Origin: JAWPMV01 sp038527215
GTDB taxonomy: Bacteria > Bacteroidota > Bacteroidia > J057
NCBI GenBank assembly: GCA_038527215.1
Contig: JBCBGC010000073.1
Location: forward strand, 1 to 39,289
Length of the DNA stretch: 39,289 bases
Direction of reading: 5' to 3'
Each line of letters opens with the position of its first letter. Position 1 is the stretch's first letter. This document shows, one piece after another, positions 16,411 to 24,895 of the stretch. Position numbers and translations under genes: made by a program. Below the pieces are notes generated by a model. It searched no databases, had not been told where the DNA came from, and saw only the letters and a program-made list of their open reading frames with translations.

Positions 16411-16980
16411 ATGGTAAAATCCACCATTGTTTTCATATTTGCTTGCTTCCTATACTCATTCTCTGTTGGTCAAGGCATCATAACTCAAAGTCGCAAAGCT
16501 GCTATCGATTCTCTCGCGATGGAAAAAGTCCGGGATTTGAGTCGGTACATCTCTATTATTGGAGATAAAGGCACGGAGTGGTCTGAAGGCAATAGAGTCA
16601 TAGATCGGGCAGTAGAGTTGTTTGCGGAAGGAAGCATCATTGGCGTTTCTTCCTTATACCGGACGGAAATTGTTGAATACAAAGTGCGCCCTTATTTTGA
16701 GCACTTAATGCGCCTTAACTATTCCTCGGTCAATATTGAATGGTTCAACATCCAGTATATCAGCGATCTGGAACAGCAACCTGATGGGAGGTTTGTTGGC
16801 ATTATTACGATATTTCAGCGATTCAAAGGAATCACCAAGGAAGGCCAGGTTTATGAAGATACCACCAAAAAAGATATCACCGTTTATGTAGAGCGTAAAC
16901 GCACCCAAATTAGTGGCCGCATGGTCGATTTTTGGGATGTCTTGCTAGGGGATATCCGGGTTACCGAAACCCTTCCCTAA
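16411..16980 (+). CDS. Small periplasmic protein of unknown function
   Basis: 189 residues with a signal peptide (MVKSTIVFIFACFLYSFSVG). The mature protein begins with a helical region (about 25-60) and continues as an alpha+beta domain with long strands (VEYKVRPYFEHLMRL; GRFVGIITIFQRFKG; KKDITVYVERKR) ending in FWDVLLGDIRVTET. The pattern resembles the many exported NTF2-like or curved-sheet proteins of Bacteroidota, but no motif proves it. It is co-transcribed with the preceding lipoprotein gene and followed by a terminator, so the pair forms a self-contained unit. Confidence 0.72.
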   Translation: MVKSTIVFIFACFLYSFSVGQGIITQSRKAAIDSLAMEKVRDLSRYISIIGDKGTEWSEGNRVIDRAVELFAEGSIIGVSSLYRTEIVEYKVRPYFEHLMRLNYSSVNIEWFNIQYISDLEQQPDGRFVGIITIFQRFKGITKEGQVYEDTTKKDITVYVERKRTQISGRMVDFWDVLLGDIRVTETLP

Positions 16981-17005
16981 GGCCTGCTGTAACTTATATT
17001 TTTTC

Positions 17006-17037
17006 AAGCCCTTGTAAGTCTGCTTACGAGGGCTTTT
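17006..17037 (+). terminator. Intrinsic terminator after the lipoprotein pair
   Basis: AAGCCCTTGTAAG pairs with CTTACGAGGGCTT across a TCTG loop, with one G-T pair, followed by TTTTGCT. It lies 25 bases after the stop at 16980. The remaining gap to 17208 shows no strong promoter match; the nearest are TATATATG at 17123 and TAGCTTTA at 17152, each with one mismatch and no -33 box. Confidence 0.85.
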
Positions 17038-17207
17038 GCTATGCAGCTTCCTGGACGGATTATCTGGAAGTGAAATGTAGGTGATGGCGGAGAATTCCCC
17101 GGTCTTTCTGCATAAATGGCACTATATATGCAAGGATGGATAGGACTTCCCTAGCTTTAAGTCATTAACTTATTTCTACACTTAATTATCCGGACCCCTT
17201 CAGATTT

Positions 17208-18077
17208 ATGCTTGTTCCGACACGGAAGTTTTTGGGAATTAATTGCTTGTTCTTATTCATGTTTACAGTCCTATTTGTGGGGCTGTTACCCGGGCTGCAT
17301 GCTCAATTGATGGGGGAATATCTGGGAGATGAAACCGTTTTATATGCTGAAACCAAACAGGTTAACCAGTTTTTTCGGCGGTTTAACGGGGAAGAAGGAG
17401 CAGAAGGCTTGAGGTATTATCCGAATGACACCCTGTATAGGGATCGGAGAGTCAGAGACCACTACCTCAAAATGTTGTTTGATGATCAAAACAGCATGCT
17501 GACCTGGGAAACCAAACAGAAATTTATCCGATACGTCAACCCGTATCGCCATGGGCAATATCTGGATTTTCACGGTGGAGAATGGTTTGCCGAGGTCCAG
17601 ACTACTTTTATGTACCAGGGTAAAAGTGAATTGGTAACCTTATTTTTGGAATTAGAGGAATCAAAGGTTGGGTCAAAGTGGGTGTTCACCAATGTGTTCT
17701 TCGCACCTTTTACCAAGCTATTTGCTACCACTATGCCGGATGGCAAGGTCATCCCTTTCCTCCATCCACTCAGCCATGAATTAGACTTTATGAACCTCCT
17801 TAAGGTGTTTCGTAATCAAGATGAAGTAAGCCTTTATGCTGAAAAGGCTTATCAACCCGATTACCTCACCTTATTCTTATATGAAATCAAAAAAGGTAAC
17901 CTAAAGTTCCAAACCGTCAATCAAGTGAAGTTTCACTTTTTCCAGATTGAAGGATGGTATTTTGAACTAAAGGATATTCAGCGTAGTGGCCCTAACCGGG
18001 GTTGGTTGATTACCCAGATGTTGGAGATTCCGGAGGGACAAAAAGAGAAAGTACTGCAATTCATCTATCATCAATGA
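17208..18077 (+). CDS. Exported protein of unknown function
   Basis: 289 residues. The basic start (MLVPTRK) and hydrophobic core up to HAQ (residue 33) form a long signal peptide, with no lipobox. The mature part is rich in aromatics and charged residues (VNQFFRRFNGEEGAEGLRYY; KFHFFQIEGWYFELKD) and ends in a helix. It looks like an alpha+beta periplasmic protein; no family is recognised. The stop overlaps the start of the leucine-rich-repeat gene (ATGA at 18074-18077), so the two are translationally coupled and probably functionally linked. Confidence 0.72.
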   Translation: MLVPTRKFLGINCLFLFMFTVLFVGLLPGLHAQLMGEYLGDETVLYAETKQVNQFFRRFNGEEGAEGLRYYPNDTLYRDRRVRDHYLKMLFDDQNSMLTWETKQKFIRYVNPYRHGQYLDFHGGEWFAEVQTTFMYQGKSELVTLFLELEESKVGSKWVFTNVFFAPFTKLFATTMPDGKVIPFLHPLSHELDFMNLLKVFRNQDEVSLYAEKAYQPDYLTLFLYEIKKGNLKFQTVNQVKFHFFQIEGWYFELKDIQRSGPNRGWLITQMLEIPEGQKEKVLQFIYHQ

Positions 18078-20764
18078 GAAGAAAACTGATCATTTACTGT
18101 CTGGGATTGCTCTTTGGTCTCAACTTTGTTACTGCCCAGTCGAATAAGGGGCAGGCAGCAGAGATCGAACAATACGAAAAAGAAGTACGTCGGTTGGTCC
18201 AATATCTGGAATCAACCTTAAACGTTATCGGAGCGCCCCAATCCTCTTCGAGAGAAAAGGAAATTATCATTCGGGAGAGTTATCAGAAGATCTTCCGGGA
18301 TGAGGAGGTGCAAATTGAAGATGACTTGGTGGAAACCCGTTCCACCATCACCAATAAAGATGTACAGGCCTACCTGCAGGATGTGGATTTTTTCTTCCGC
18401 ACCGCTTCCTTTGAACTCCTGATAGATGAGATTACGCATGAAATAACCGAAGCGGGAGAAATCTATTTTAAAGTGGGCATGTCCCGCCATTTACAAGGGA
18501 TTCTCACCACCGGAGATAGCATCAACAATATCATTCCCCGCTATTTGGAGATCAACCTCAACGAAAAGAAGCGGGATCTCAAGATCGTCAGCATGTATTC
18601 CCGCAACATGGATGAGGATGATTCCTGGGTGCTTTGGTGGAACAGCCTTTCCTATGACTGGAAGAAGTATTTTTCTGCCAAGTGGATTGTGCAGGACCAG
18701 CTAACCATGTCTGAGGCCTTAAAATGGAACCACAACCTGAAATTAGGAGATACCCTGGTGATACCGCGGGAAATGCTGGCTGAAAAAGCGGGTTTTCAAT
18801 CTTTCTCCGGAGACGAAATGAAAACAGATGAATGGGAGGGAGACATTTCCCGGATTGATGTGATGGAAATCCCCATCGATCCGGAAGCATGGGTACCCAG
18901 GATCAAGGAGTTGGACCTGATCGAAGTCATGGACCTGGCAGGCATGGCCAATATCTCCAGTTTAAAACCCCTCAGTCGTTTGACGTCCCTGAAACGACTG
19001 GATATTTCCGGTACCTCGGTCAGTGAATTGGACCCTTTAAGAAATCTCACCCACCTGGAAGAGCTGAATTGTGCCAATACCCTGATCACCGATCTGAATT
19101 CCCTCCGCTATGCGCTGGATCTGCGCAAACTCAATATCAATGATACTGAAGTGCATGCGATCGAGGTGTTGAGAAACTTCCGTAGACTGACGGAACTTTC
19201 TGCTACCAACACTAAGATTACGGACCTTCGTCCTTTAGCCGGCCTAGGCTATCTGAAAAAACTAAATCTTTCTGCTTCTCAAGTGGGTGGGGTCAGTGCC
19301 CTGGCTTCTTTGAAAAAACTGGCGGTCCTGGATATTAGCCACAGTGAGGTGAGAGATTTAATGCCTTTGCGGGATCTGTTTATGGTAGAAGAGTTGAACA
19401 TTGCGCATACCCCAATCCAATATTTGGCTCCGCTCAATGAATGGCGCAACCTTCGCACCCTGATTGCGGACCACTCCGGGATCAAAAGCCTGAGAGACCT
19501 GGAAGGCCTGGAATCCCTTCGGAAAATCTACTGTGATCATACGGCCATTGGTCAGCAGGAAGCAGAACGCTTCATGCAGGAAAAAGCTGGTTCCATGGTG
19601 ATTTATAATTCTGCGGCTTTGCAGAAGTGGTGGCGAGACCTCACGCCTGATTGGCGCAGCCGGGTAGCAGATAAGGTGCAGCTCAGCCAATCCCCTGATC
19701 GGGAAGAACTGCAAAAGCTCACCAATCTGACCAGCCTGAACTTATCCGACTGGCAGGAATTGCAGTCATTAGAGCCCTTGAAGATGCTCTCTGGGCTGCA
19801 AAAACTGGACATCTCTGGTACCCGGGTAAAAAGCCTGGACCCATTGAAACACTTGTATGGCCTGATGGAAATCAACGCCAGTCATACCCGGATTCGGAGC
19901 ATTTATCCGCTGGTGGGCATGAAAAGCTTGCGTACCCTGGACATTAACCATACAGAGGTGGACAGCCTCAAAGCGCTGGCTGAATTACCACGCCTTCAGC
20001 ATTTGAACATTGATCATACCCGGATTTTTCGGCTCAATTCTTTGATGCGAAATGCCAACCTTCAGACAGTGTATGCGGATGGCCTCGACATCAATGAGCG
20101 GAACATCAATGAATTTATCAATAAGCATCCGGATTGCCTGCTGGTGTACCGCACGGAGAGTTTGCAGGAGTGGTGGAAAACCTTGCCGCAGGGTTGGCAA
20201 AAAAGCCTGCGCAGACAAGGAAAAATGGAGGCTACCCCTACCCGTGAGGATTTACACAGGCTCATCCTTAGTCATAGCCTTTCCTTTACCGAGGGAGATG
20301 ATATTCACAACCTGGGACCGCTGGGTTTCTTTAAAAGATTGACGCATCTGCAACTCAACGGTACACAGGTCAGCGACCTAAAACCCCTTTCCCAGTTTCC
20401 TTCTCTTTTGGTATTGGATATAAGCCGCAATCCCGTCAGCGATCTTTCCCCGCTAAGCTACCTGTCTCAATTGACCTATCTTTCTCTGGAAAATACGCCG
20501 GTGGAAGATTTAAGCCCGGTAGCGAATCTAAAGCGGTTACAGGAACTGTTGATCAGTGGAACCCAGGTCAAAGACCTCAAGTCTCTCACGGGTTTGTATG
20601 GGCTGCAAAAGCTCAACTGTTCCAATACGGAGATCCGCTCGTTGAAGCCGATTGAAAACTTGCAGAAGCTCAATCACCTGACCATTTTTAATACCAAACT
20701 TTCCCCTAAAAAGGTGGATCAGTATCGGTTAAGTCATTCTCGTACTCAGGTGGTTTTTTACTAA
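18074..20764 (+). CDS. Exported leucine-rich-repeat protein with three W-W-x-x-L modules
   Basis: The frame is open from 18002, but the ATG at 18074 overlaps the previous stop and begins a clean signal peptide (MRRKLIIYCLGLLFGLNFVT, then AQ), giving 896 residues. After a charged helical N-terminal region (about 25-180) come three units. Each begins with W-W-x-x-L-x-x-x-W (WWNSLSYDW at 188, WWRDLTPDW at 519, WWKTLPQGW at 700), continues with leucine-rich repeats of about 22 residues (for example LKRLDISGTSVSELDPL), and ends in a cap helix plus V-(I/V)-(Y/F) strand (MVIYNS, LLVYRT, VVFY). The repeats are the S/T-rich LxxLxxLxIxxTxIxxLxPL bacterial type. It is probably periplasmic or surface-located and binds a protein or glycan. 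Ligand and role are unknown. Confidence 0.85.
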   Translation: MRRKLIIYCLGLLFGLNFVTAQSNKGQAAEIEQYEKEVRRLVQYLESTLNVIGAPQSSSREKEIIIRESYQKIFRDEEVQIEDDLVETRSTITNKDVQAYLQDVDFFFRTASFELLIDEITHEITEAGEIYFKVGMSRHLQGILTTGDSINNIIPRYLEINLNEKKRDLKIVSMYSRNMDEDDSWVLWWNSLSYDWKKYFSAKWIVQDQLTMSEALKWNHNLKLGDTLVIPREMLAEKAGFQSFSGDEMKTDEWEGDISRIDVMEIPIDPEAWVPRIKELDLIEVMDLAGMANISSLKPLSRLTSLKRLDISGTSVSELDPLRNLTHLEELNCANTLITDLNSLRYALDLRKLNINDTEVHAIEVLRNFRRLTELSATNTKITDLRPLAGLGYLKKLNLSASQVGGVSALASLKKLAVLDISHSEVRDLMPLRDLFMVEELNIAHTPIQYLAPLNEWRNLRTLIADHSGIKSLRDLEGLESLRKIYCDHTAIGQQEAERFMQEKAGSMVIYNSAALQKWWRDLTPDWRSRVADKVQLSQSPDREELQKLTNLTSLNLSDWQELQSLEPLKMLSGLQKLDISGTRVKSLDPLKHLYGLMEINASHTRIRSIYPLVGMKSLRTLDINHTEVDSLKALAELPRLQHLNIDHTRIFRLNSLMRNANLQTVYADGLDINERNINEFINKHPDCLLVYRTESLQEWWKTLPQGWQKSLRRQGKMEATPTREDLHRLILSHSLSFTEGDDIHNLGPLGFFKRLTHLQLNGTQVSDLKPLSQFPSLLVLDISRNPVSDLSPLSYLSQLTYLSLENTPVEDLSPVANLKRLQELLISGTQVKDLKSLTGLYGLQKLNCSNTEIRSLKPIENLQKLNHLTIFNTKLSPKKVDQYRLSHSRTQVVFY

Positions 20765-20811
20765 CTTGAGCGCCTGATGGCTCGACGGAAGATTTCGATA
20801 AAATATATAGG

Positions 20812-20847
20812 AAACTCCTCTTTATTCATGATAAAGAGGAGTTTTTT
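20812..20847 (+). terminator. Perfect terminator-like hairpin whose loop carries a start codon
   Basis: AAACTCCTCTTTAT pairs perfectly with ATAAAGAGGAGTTT over 14 bp, with a five-base loop TCATG and a run of six T (20842-20847). It has the form of an intrinsic terminator 48 bases after the LRR stop. The ATG of the best signal-peptide start of the next gene (20828-20830) sits across the loop, and the 3' arm encodes its first residues. It could end LRR transcription, attenuate the next gene, or hide its start. Confidence 0.8.
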
Positions 20848-21739
20848 GCTGTCTTTTTTCCTCCCCTTAAGCCTGATGGCCCAGCAGCCTGATTATACCT
20901 ATTGGAACCAGCTGGTCAATTGGGATGGAGTAACTCCCTGGCAAAACTATCTAAGCATGTCTCCCGCTTTCATGGGACCCCACGCCTTGGCCAATCCGCC
21001 TTTGTTTAACGATGGGCTAGGGGAGCGGCCCAGTGTGTCTATGTGGGCGCCCTATGCCTTTGGGCAAGGAGACCAAAGTCTCAGTGCCTTTTTTAAGGTC
21101 TATATCCCTTTCGATCAGGGAAGGATTGCCACGGAGCTTTGGTATAATCCCGTGGAAAGATATCGAACCACGGCCGCGGTACGGGATGAGAGAAAAGCCA
21201 GGGATTTTGAGGCGGAGGGATGGGCTGCCGGAGATGTGCATGTGCGCACCACCGTTTTGCTCTGGAAAGAAAAAGCCCGGCGACCCTATGCGATGGTCAG
21301 CGCCTATCTGAAAACTGCTTCCGGGACGGACTTAGCCAATGCCCGCTATACGGATACGCCCGGATACGCTTTTGAGCTTCACACGGGTAAAAGGATCGCC
21401 TTAGCTGACCCTCATACCTTCCTAAGATTGTACGGCAAAGGCGGTTTTTTCGCCTGGCAGACCCATGATGATACTTTCTTGCAAAATGACGCCATCACCT
21501 ACGGAGTGGGCCTGGGACTTACTCGCTCCTCCTGGAAACTGGATGCCAGCCTGGACGGATATATCGGGTATTTGGATAATGGAGACCGCCCTTTCATAGG
21601 CCAGATAGAAGGCAGCCACAGTGGAAAATCCGTTGAACTTTTTGCCCGATATCGCCACGGAATACGAGATTTTCCTTATCAGATTTTCACACTGGGCTTC
21701 CGAATCCCACTATCGTTTACCACCTCAACTTCACCTTAG
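20828..21739 (+). CDS. Probable outer-membrane beta-barrel protein of unknown function
   Basis: The frame has an ATG at 20777, 12 bases after the LRR stop, but the ATG at 20828 starts a normal signal peptide (MIKRSFLLSFFLPLSLMA, then QQ), giving 303 residues. The mature protein has alternating amphipathic strands rich in Tyr, Trp and Phe with polar turns (for example FLRLYGKGGFFAWQTHDD; VELFARYRHGIRDFPYQ) and closes near FTLGFRIPLSF, as outer-membrane barrels often do. No family is recognised. Its last 9 bases overlap the end of the convergent minus-strand propeller gene. It probably belongs with the two preceding genes, subject to the hairpin at its start. Confidence 0.65.
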   Translation: MIKRSFLLSFFLPLSLMAQQPDYTYWNQLVNWDGVTPWQNYLSMSPAFMGPHALANPPLFNDGLGERPSVSMWAPYAFGQGDQSLSAFFKVYIPFDQGRIATELWYNPVERYRTTAAVRDERKARDFEAEGWAAGDVHVRTTVLLWKEKARRPYAMVSAYLKTASGTDLANARYTDTPGYAFELHTGKRIALADPHTFLRLYGKGGFFAWQTHDDTFLQNDAITYGVGLGLTRSSWKLDASLDGYIGYLDNGDRPFIGQIEGSHSGKSVELFARYRHGIRDFPYQIFTLGFRIPLSFTTSTSP

Positions 21740-24700
21740 AAGGATAAACTTGTGGGTAAGAACGCCTTCCTCGGTTTGAATCCGCAAGAAGTAAAAACCG
21801 TTGCTTAGCTTACTAAGGGGAACTTTATGTCCATGAAGGTTGGTTTCTGCTGAGTTGAGCATGCTCCCGTCTACACTTAGGAGTTGATAGGCACCAGGAG
21901 AAAAGGATCCTTCAAGATTGGTGATTTCCAAAAATTGTTGGTTCTCTATTTGATTGAATGCCCAGGCTTGGGGATTTAATTCATGAATCTGGGTTGGAGC
22001 ATCCTGAAAAACCACGATTTCTGCAGAACCTTCTCCTACCTCGATTTCGGTGCCTTCCCGATCCATCAGGAATGCATTGGAAATGCTGAGGGCAAAGGTA
22101 TCCAGCAACAAATCTTTTCCCGAAATATCATCGATCATGATGATGGTCAAGCGGGCGATTCTCCCGTAACCATTCTGGGTAACTTGATCTGAACGGCTCA
22201 TGCCCATTTCCACCTTCCCATCCAGGTAGAAATCTTTGTCGATGGTGAGGAGGTCGGTATTTTTCTGTCCTAGCCAGCTATTGGCATAAGTGATCCTAAT
22301 GCCTCCTGAATCTACCACGGCAGGATCGTAGTTTACCGTAAAGGTCAGGCCATAGGCGTTGGTCGCGGGCAAACTGTCGGTACCGAGTAGAACATCTGCG
22401 ATCAAGGTATCTCCGGCTTGCACGGCAGGATTCAAGGGGACAATGGTTAGCGGGACCCCGCCGGTTTTTTGTCCGGAACCGGTTTTGTTGTGCTGTAGGC
22501 CAAAGTTCAGGTTAATGGCTAAGGTATCATCCAGGTCCACCAGGCCAGAGCCATCGGTATCAGAAAAAGCATAGTCGGTGCCATTGTAGATTTGTTGAAA
22601 CCAAAGGGGCGCGGGCTGCCCTACCCAGCTGAGGCTGGGATTGGAACGAGCGGTGCCACTGCTACCAAAAGCCTGGCCCAGGGCCAGGATATCCTGGGTA
22701 TTGACGATGCCGTCATCATCTGCGTCTCCCGGCCAGACGGAGTCGGCATACATGAGGGTCGAAATTTGGTGATAGGTGCTGTGATAGAGCATACCGTTGG
22801 GACCAAAAGCTACCTTTTGTACGGTATCCGTTTCTGCCCCGAAGACGTCATATCCTAACGTGGTCCAATTTTGCCCATCCCAGACTTGCATAGGATTGTT
22901 ATACGCCTGGCTGATCCATTTTCGATCAAAATCATCTACAAACACTTCCAACACTTCATCGCTGACCATGGGAGAATTGCTGCTGTTGTAGGTGGTGGAA
23001 CTCGTGCCATCATATTGTACCAATCCATTTAGGCTGGTAATCCAAATGTCATCATTGCCATCAATTTCCAGCGTAAATTCGTTATAAAAGGCAGAGGTAA
23101 GGTTGGTAAGGTGGGTAGTAAAGTTGTTGCCATCGAAAGAGGACAGGGTCCCTTGATCATCCATGATCCAAAGGGTGCCCTGACTATCACCTTTGATTGC
23201 GCTCAGCCAGTCGGAATTGATGTTACTGTTACTGGTTTGATAAGACGTCCAACTATTTCCATCAAAGGTCCATAAGCCATCAGATTCAGAGGCAATCCAT
23301 AAATTATCCGACGCGTCTACCCACAGTTCAGCTACCTGCATATTGGCAGGAAGGGGGCTATTGGTACTATTGTACAGAATGAAGGCATTTCCATTATAGA
23401 AAGCGACTGGATTGCTCGTGGCACCCCATCCACCGCCTCCGATCCAAAAATCCCCGTTGGAATCCCAGACTATTTCATCCGGTATCACTTCTGGGCTGGC
23501 CAGATAATTCCATTGACTACCATCAAACATGACGATTTCATGGGTTTGCTGGAAGTACTGTTTGAACCATACTGCACCACTGGGAGACATGTAGAAATCC
23601 CTAAATCCTGGCGTGAGGGATTGGGTACTAGGGCCTAGCTCGCTCCAGGTAGTTCCATCGAAAATAGAAATTGTACTGGGAAAGGAATTTGACCAGTTGG
23701 GGTAGGTCAAATAAACCTCACCTGATAAGGTATCAGCAGTTATTCTGGACACCCTGGCGTATTTTACCCCACTATTTGAAGGTTTGTGAAGGTTCCAAAT
23801 GTTGCCATCATATTCATACAGACCGCTATCACAGCCAGCCCAGATTTTCCCCCCGCCTCCATAGGCCAGATCTAGAAAGCGATTGGTAACTAAGCCAGGT
23901 ATTTGGCCCCAGCCCCCATTTTGATAAACGTAAATCCCTCCGTTGGACACTGCCATCCACAAGGTGCCTGAAGGATCAAACGCCATGCCGGTGGGATAAC
24001 CAAAGGTATTCACAGGTTGACCTAAGTAAAACCAGGCTATGCCATTCCATTGGAATAATCGCATGTTTGCATCCATGGCCCAGATGTCCCCATTAGGTGC
24101 CTGGGCGATTTTTAGAATGATCCCTACATGAGGAATGTTGAATAAGGTCTCAAAATCTACAAAGGTCCAGTTCGTGCCATCAAAGCTCGAAACCCCGCCC
24201 AGGGAATGACCTATCCACACCACATCATTGTCATCAACCATGATCTCGCTGATGGGGTGTCCGATAAAATTACTGTTGAACTTGGTGTAGTAGGTCCAAC
24301 TGCCATTGCTGAATTCCCCAATGGCATAAGCACTGACACTGTTATCGAAGCCCGAAACCCAGAGATCTCCGTTACTGTCCGACACAGGTTTTCTCTGCGT
24401 ACCAATGGTAAAATCACTATTGTCTGGGGTGAAAAGCCGCTCCTGTAGCGGAGTTTTCCAGAAGAGATCACTCCCGTAAGTGATCCAAAGACCGCTATTT
24501 TCCAGATAGGCAAGGTCCCGAATTACCTTCTTGGGTAAGCCTACCGTGTATTGGTTCTTGCATCCATAGGTCCAGCAGATATCGGCGGTCAGGGGGTCCT
24601 GGTCATCGCAATCCAGGTTGGTGCCACAATTGGCAGGTGTGTAGGTGCCTTCTTCTCCCGCCAGGAAAATATTTACCTGGGCTTTGGAACCGAAGTAAGA

Positions 24701-24742
24701 GAAGCTCAAAAGGAGAAAAAGGATGAGGCTTGATGTTTTCAT
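21731..24742 (-). CDS. T9SS-exported propeller protein with dockerin-like and cohesin-like segments
   Basis: The frame begins at 24769; the ATG at 24742 gives a typical signal peptide (MKTSSLILFLLLSFSYFGS, then KAQ) and 1003 residues. About a dozen repeats containing F-(D/N)-G-x-x-W-x-x-(Y/L) (about 100-650) resemble the propeller of two-component hybrid sensors, but no kinase follows. Next are two calcium-loop segments, GDADDDGIVNTQD (about 668) and SDTDGSGLVDLDD (about 725), which together look like a type I dockerin. A cohesin-like beta-sandwich follows (about 760-895, opening VPLTIVPLNPAVQAGDT). The last 80 residues are a T9SS sorting domain ending KFILLR. An Asn/Asp-rich Cys segment follows the signal (CGTNLDCDDQDP). 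It lies downstream of the GH10 gene and may bind glycan or assemble proteins at the surface. Confidence 0.8.
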   Translation of the reverse strand: MKTSSLILFLLLSFSYFGSKAQVNIFLAGEEGTYTPANCGTNLDCDDQDPLTADICWTYGCKNQYTVGLPKKVIRDLAYLENSGLWITYGSDLFWKTPLQERLFTPDNSDFTIGTQRKPVSDSNGDLWVSGFDNSVSAYAIGEFSNGSWTYYTKFNSNFIGHPISEIMVDDNDVVWIGHSLGGVSSFDGTNWTFVDFETLFNIPHVGIILKIAQAPNGDIWAMDANMRLFQWNGIAWFYLGQPVNTFGYPTGMAFDPSGTLWMAVSNGGIYVYQNGGWGQIPGLVTNRFLDLAYGGGGKIWAGCDSGLYEYDGNIWNLHKPSNSGVKYARVSRITADTLSGEVYLTYPNWSNSFPSTISIFDGTTWSELGPSTQSLTPGFRDFYMSPSGAVWFKQYFQQTHEIVMFDGSQWNYLASPEVIPDEIVWDSNGDFWIGGGGWGATSNPVAFYNGNAFILYNSTNSPLPANMQVAELWVDASDNLWIASESDGLWTFDGNSWTSYQTSNSNINSDWLSAIKGDSQGTLWIMDDQGTLSSFDGNNFTTHLTNLTSAFYNEFTLEIDGNDDIWITSLNGLVQYDGTSSTTYNSSNSPMVSDEVLEVFVDDFDRKWISQAYNNPMQVWDGQNWTTLGYDVFGAETDTVQKVAFGPNGMLYHSTYHQISTLMYADSVWPGDADDDGIVNTQDILALGQAFGSSGTARSNPSLSWVGQPAPLWFQQIYNGTDYAFSDTDGSGLVDLDDTLAINLNFGLQHNKTGSGQKTGGVPLTIVPLNPAVQAGDTLIADVLLGTDSLPATNAYGLTFTVNYDPAVVDSGGIRITYANSWLGQKNTDLLTIDKDFYLDGKVEMGMSRSDQVTQNGYGRIARLTIIMIDDISGKDLLLDTFALSISNAFLMDREGTEIEVGEGSAEIVVFQDAPTQIHELNPQAWAFNQIENQQFLEITNLEGSFSPGAYQLLSVDGSMLNSAETNLHGHKVPLSKLSNGFYFLRIQTEEGVLTHKFILLR

Positions 24743-24831
24743 ACGAGAAGGTTTTTTCATAGTACCCAATATCCACTTTAACCTGGATCACAGAAAACAC
24801 AAAAAGACTAATAACTGAATTGGATAAAACC

Positions 24832-24868
24832 AAAAAATCCCTCCAAATATTAACTGAAGGGATTTTTT
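24832..24868 (-). terminator. Intrinsic terminator after the GH10 xylanase gene
   Basis: AAAAAATCCCT and AGGGATTTTTT form an 11-bp perfect stem around a 15-base loop, with the A/T tracts pairing at the base. On the minus strand it lies 28 bases after the GH10 stop and ends in T6. It would partly separate the propeller gene from the upstream operon. Confidence 0.75.
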
Positions 24869-24875
24869 AAACCAA
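24844..24875 (-). promoter_or_regulatory. Promoter candidate for the propeller gene, inside the terminator
   Basis: Read on the minus strand, TTG (24875-24873), 20 spacer bases and TAATATTTG (24852-24844) approximate the Bacteroidota promoter with three bases between TA and TTTG. The -7 part lies in the loop and arm of the terminator at 24832-24868. It would give a leader of about 95 bases. Confidence 0.28.
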
Positions 24876-24895
24876 AACCTTATCTATAACTGAAA

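Noticed and set aside
18074..20764. LRR protein as an NLR-type antiphage or immune sensor
   Set aside because: It has an N-terminal signal peptide and no NTPase or effector domain, so it is exported and not a cytoplasmic NLR.
21731..24742. Cellulosome scaffold
   Set aside because: Only one dockerin-like and one cohesin-like segment occur, both in the same protein, and the GH10 enzyme has no dockerin; surface attachment here is by T9SS.
21731..24742. Hybrid two-component sensor suggested by the propeller repeats
   Set aside because: No transmembrane helix, histidine kinase or receiver domain follows the propeller; the protein ends in a T9SS sorting domain.
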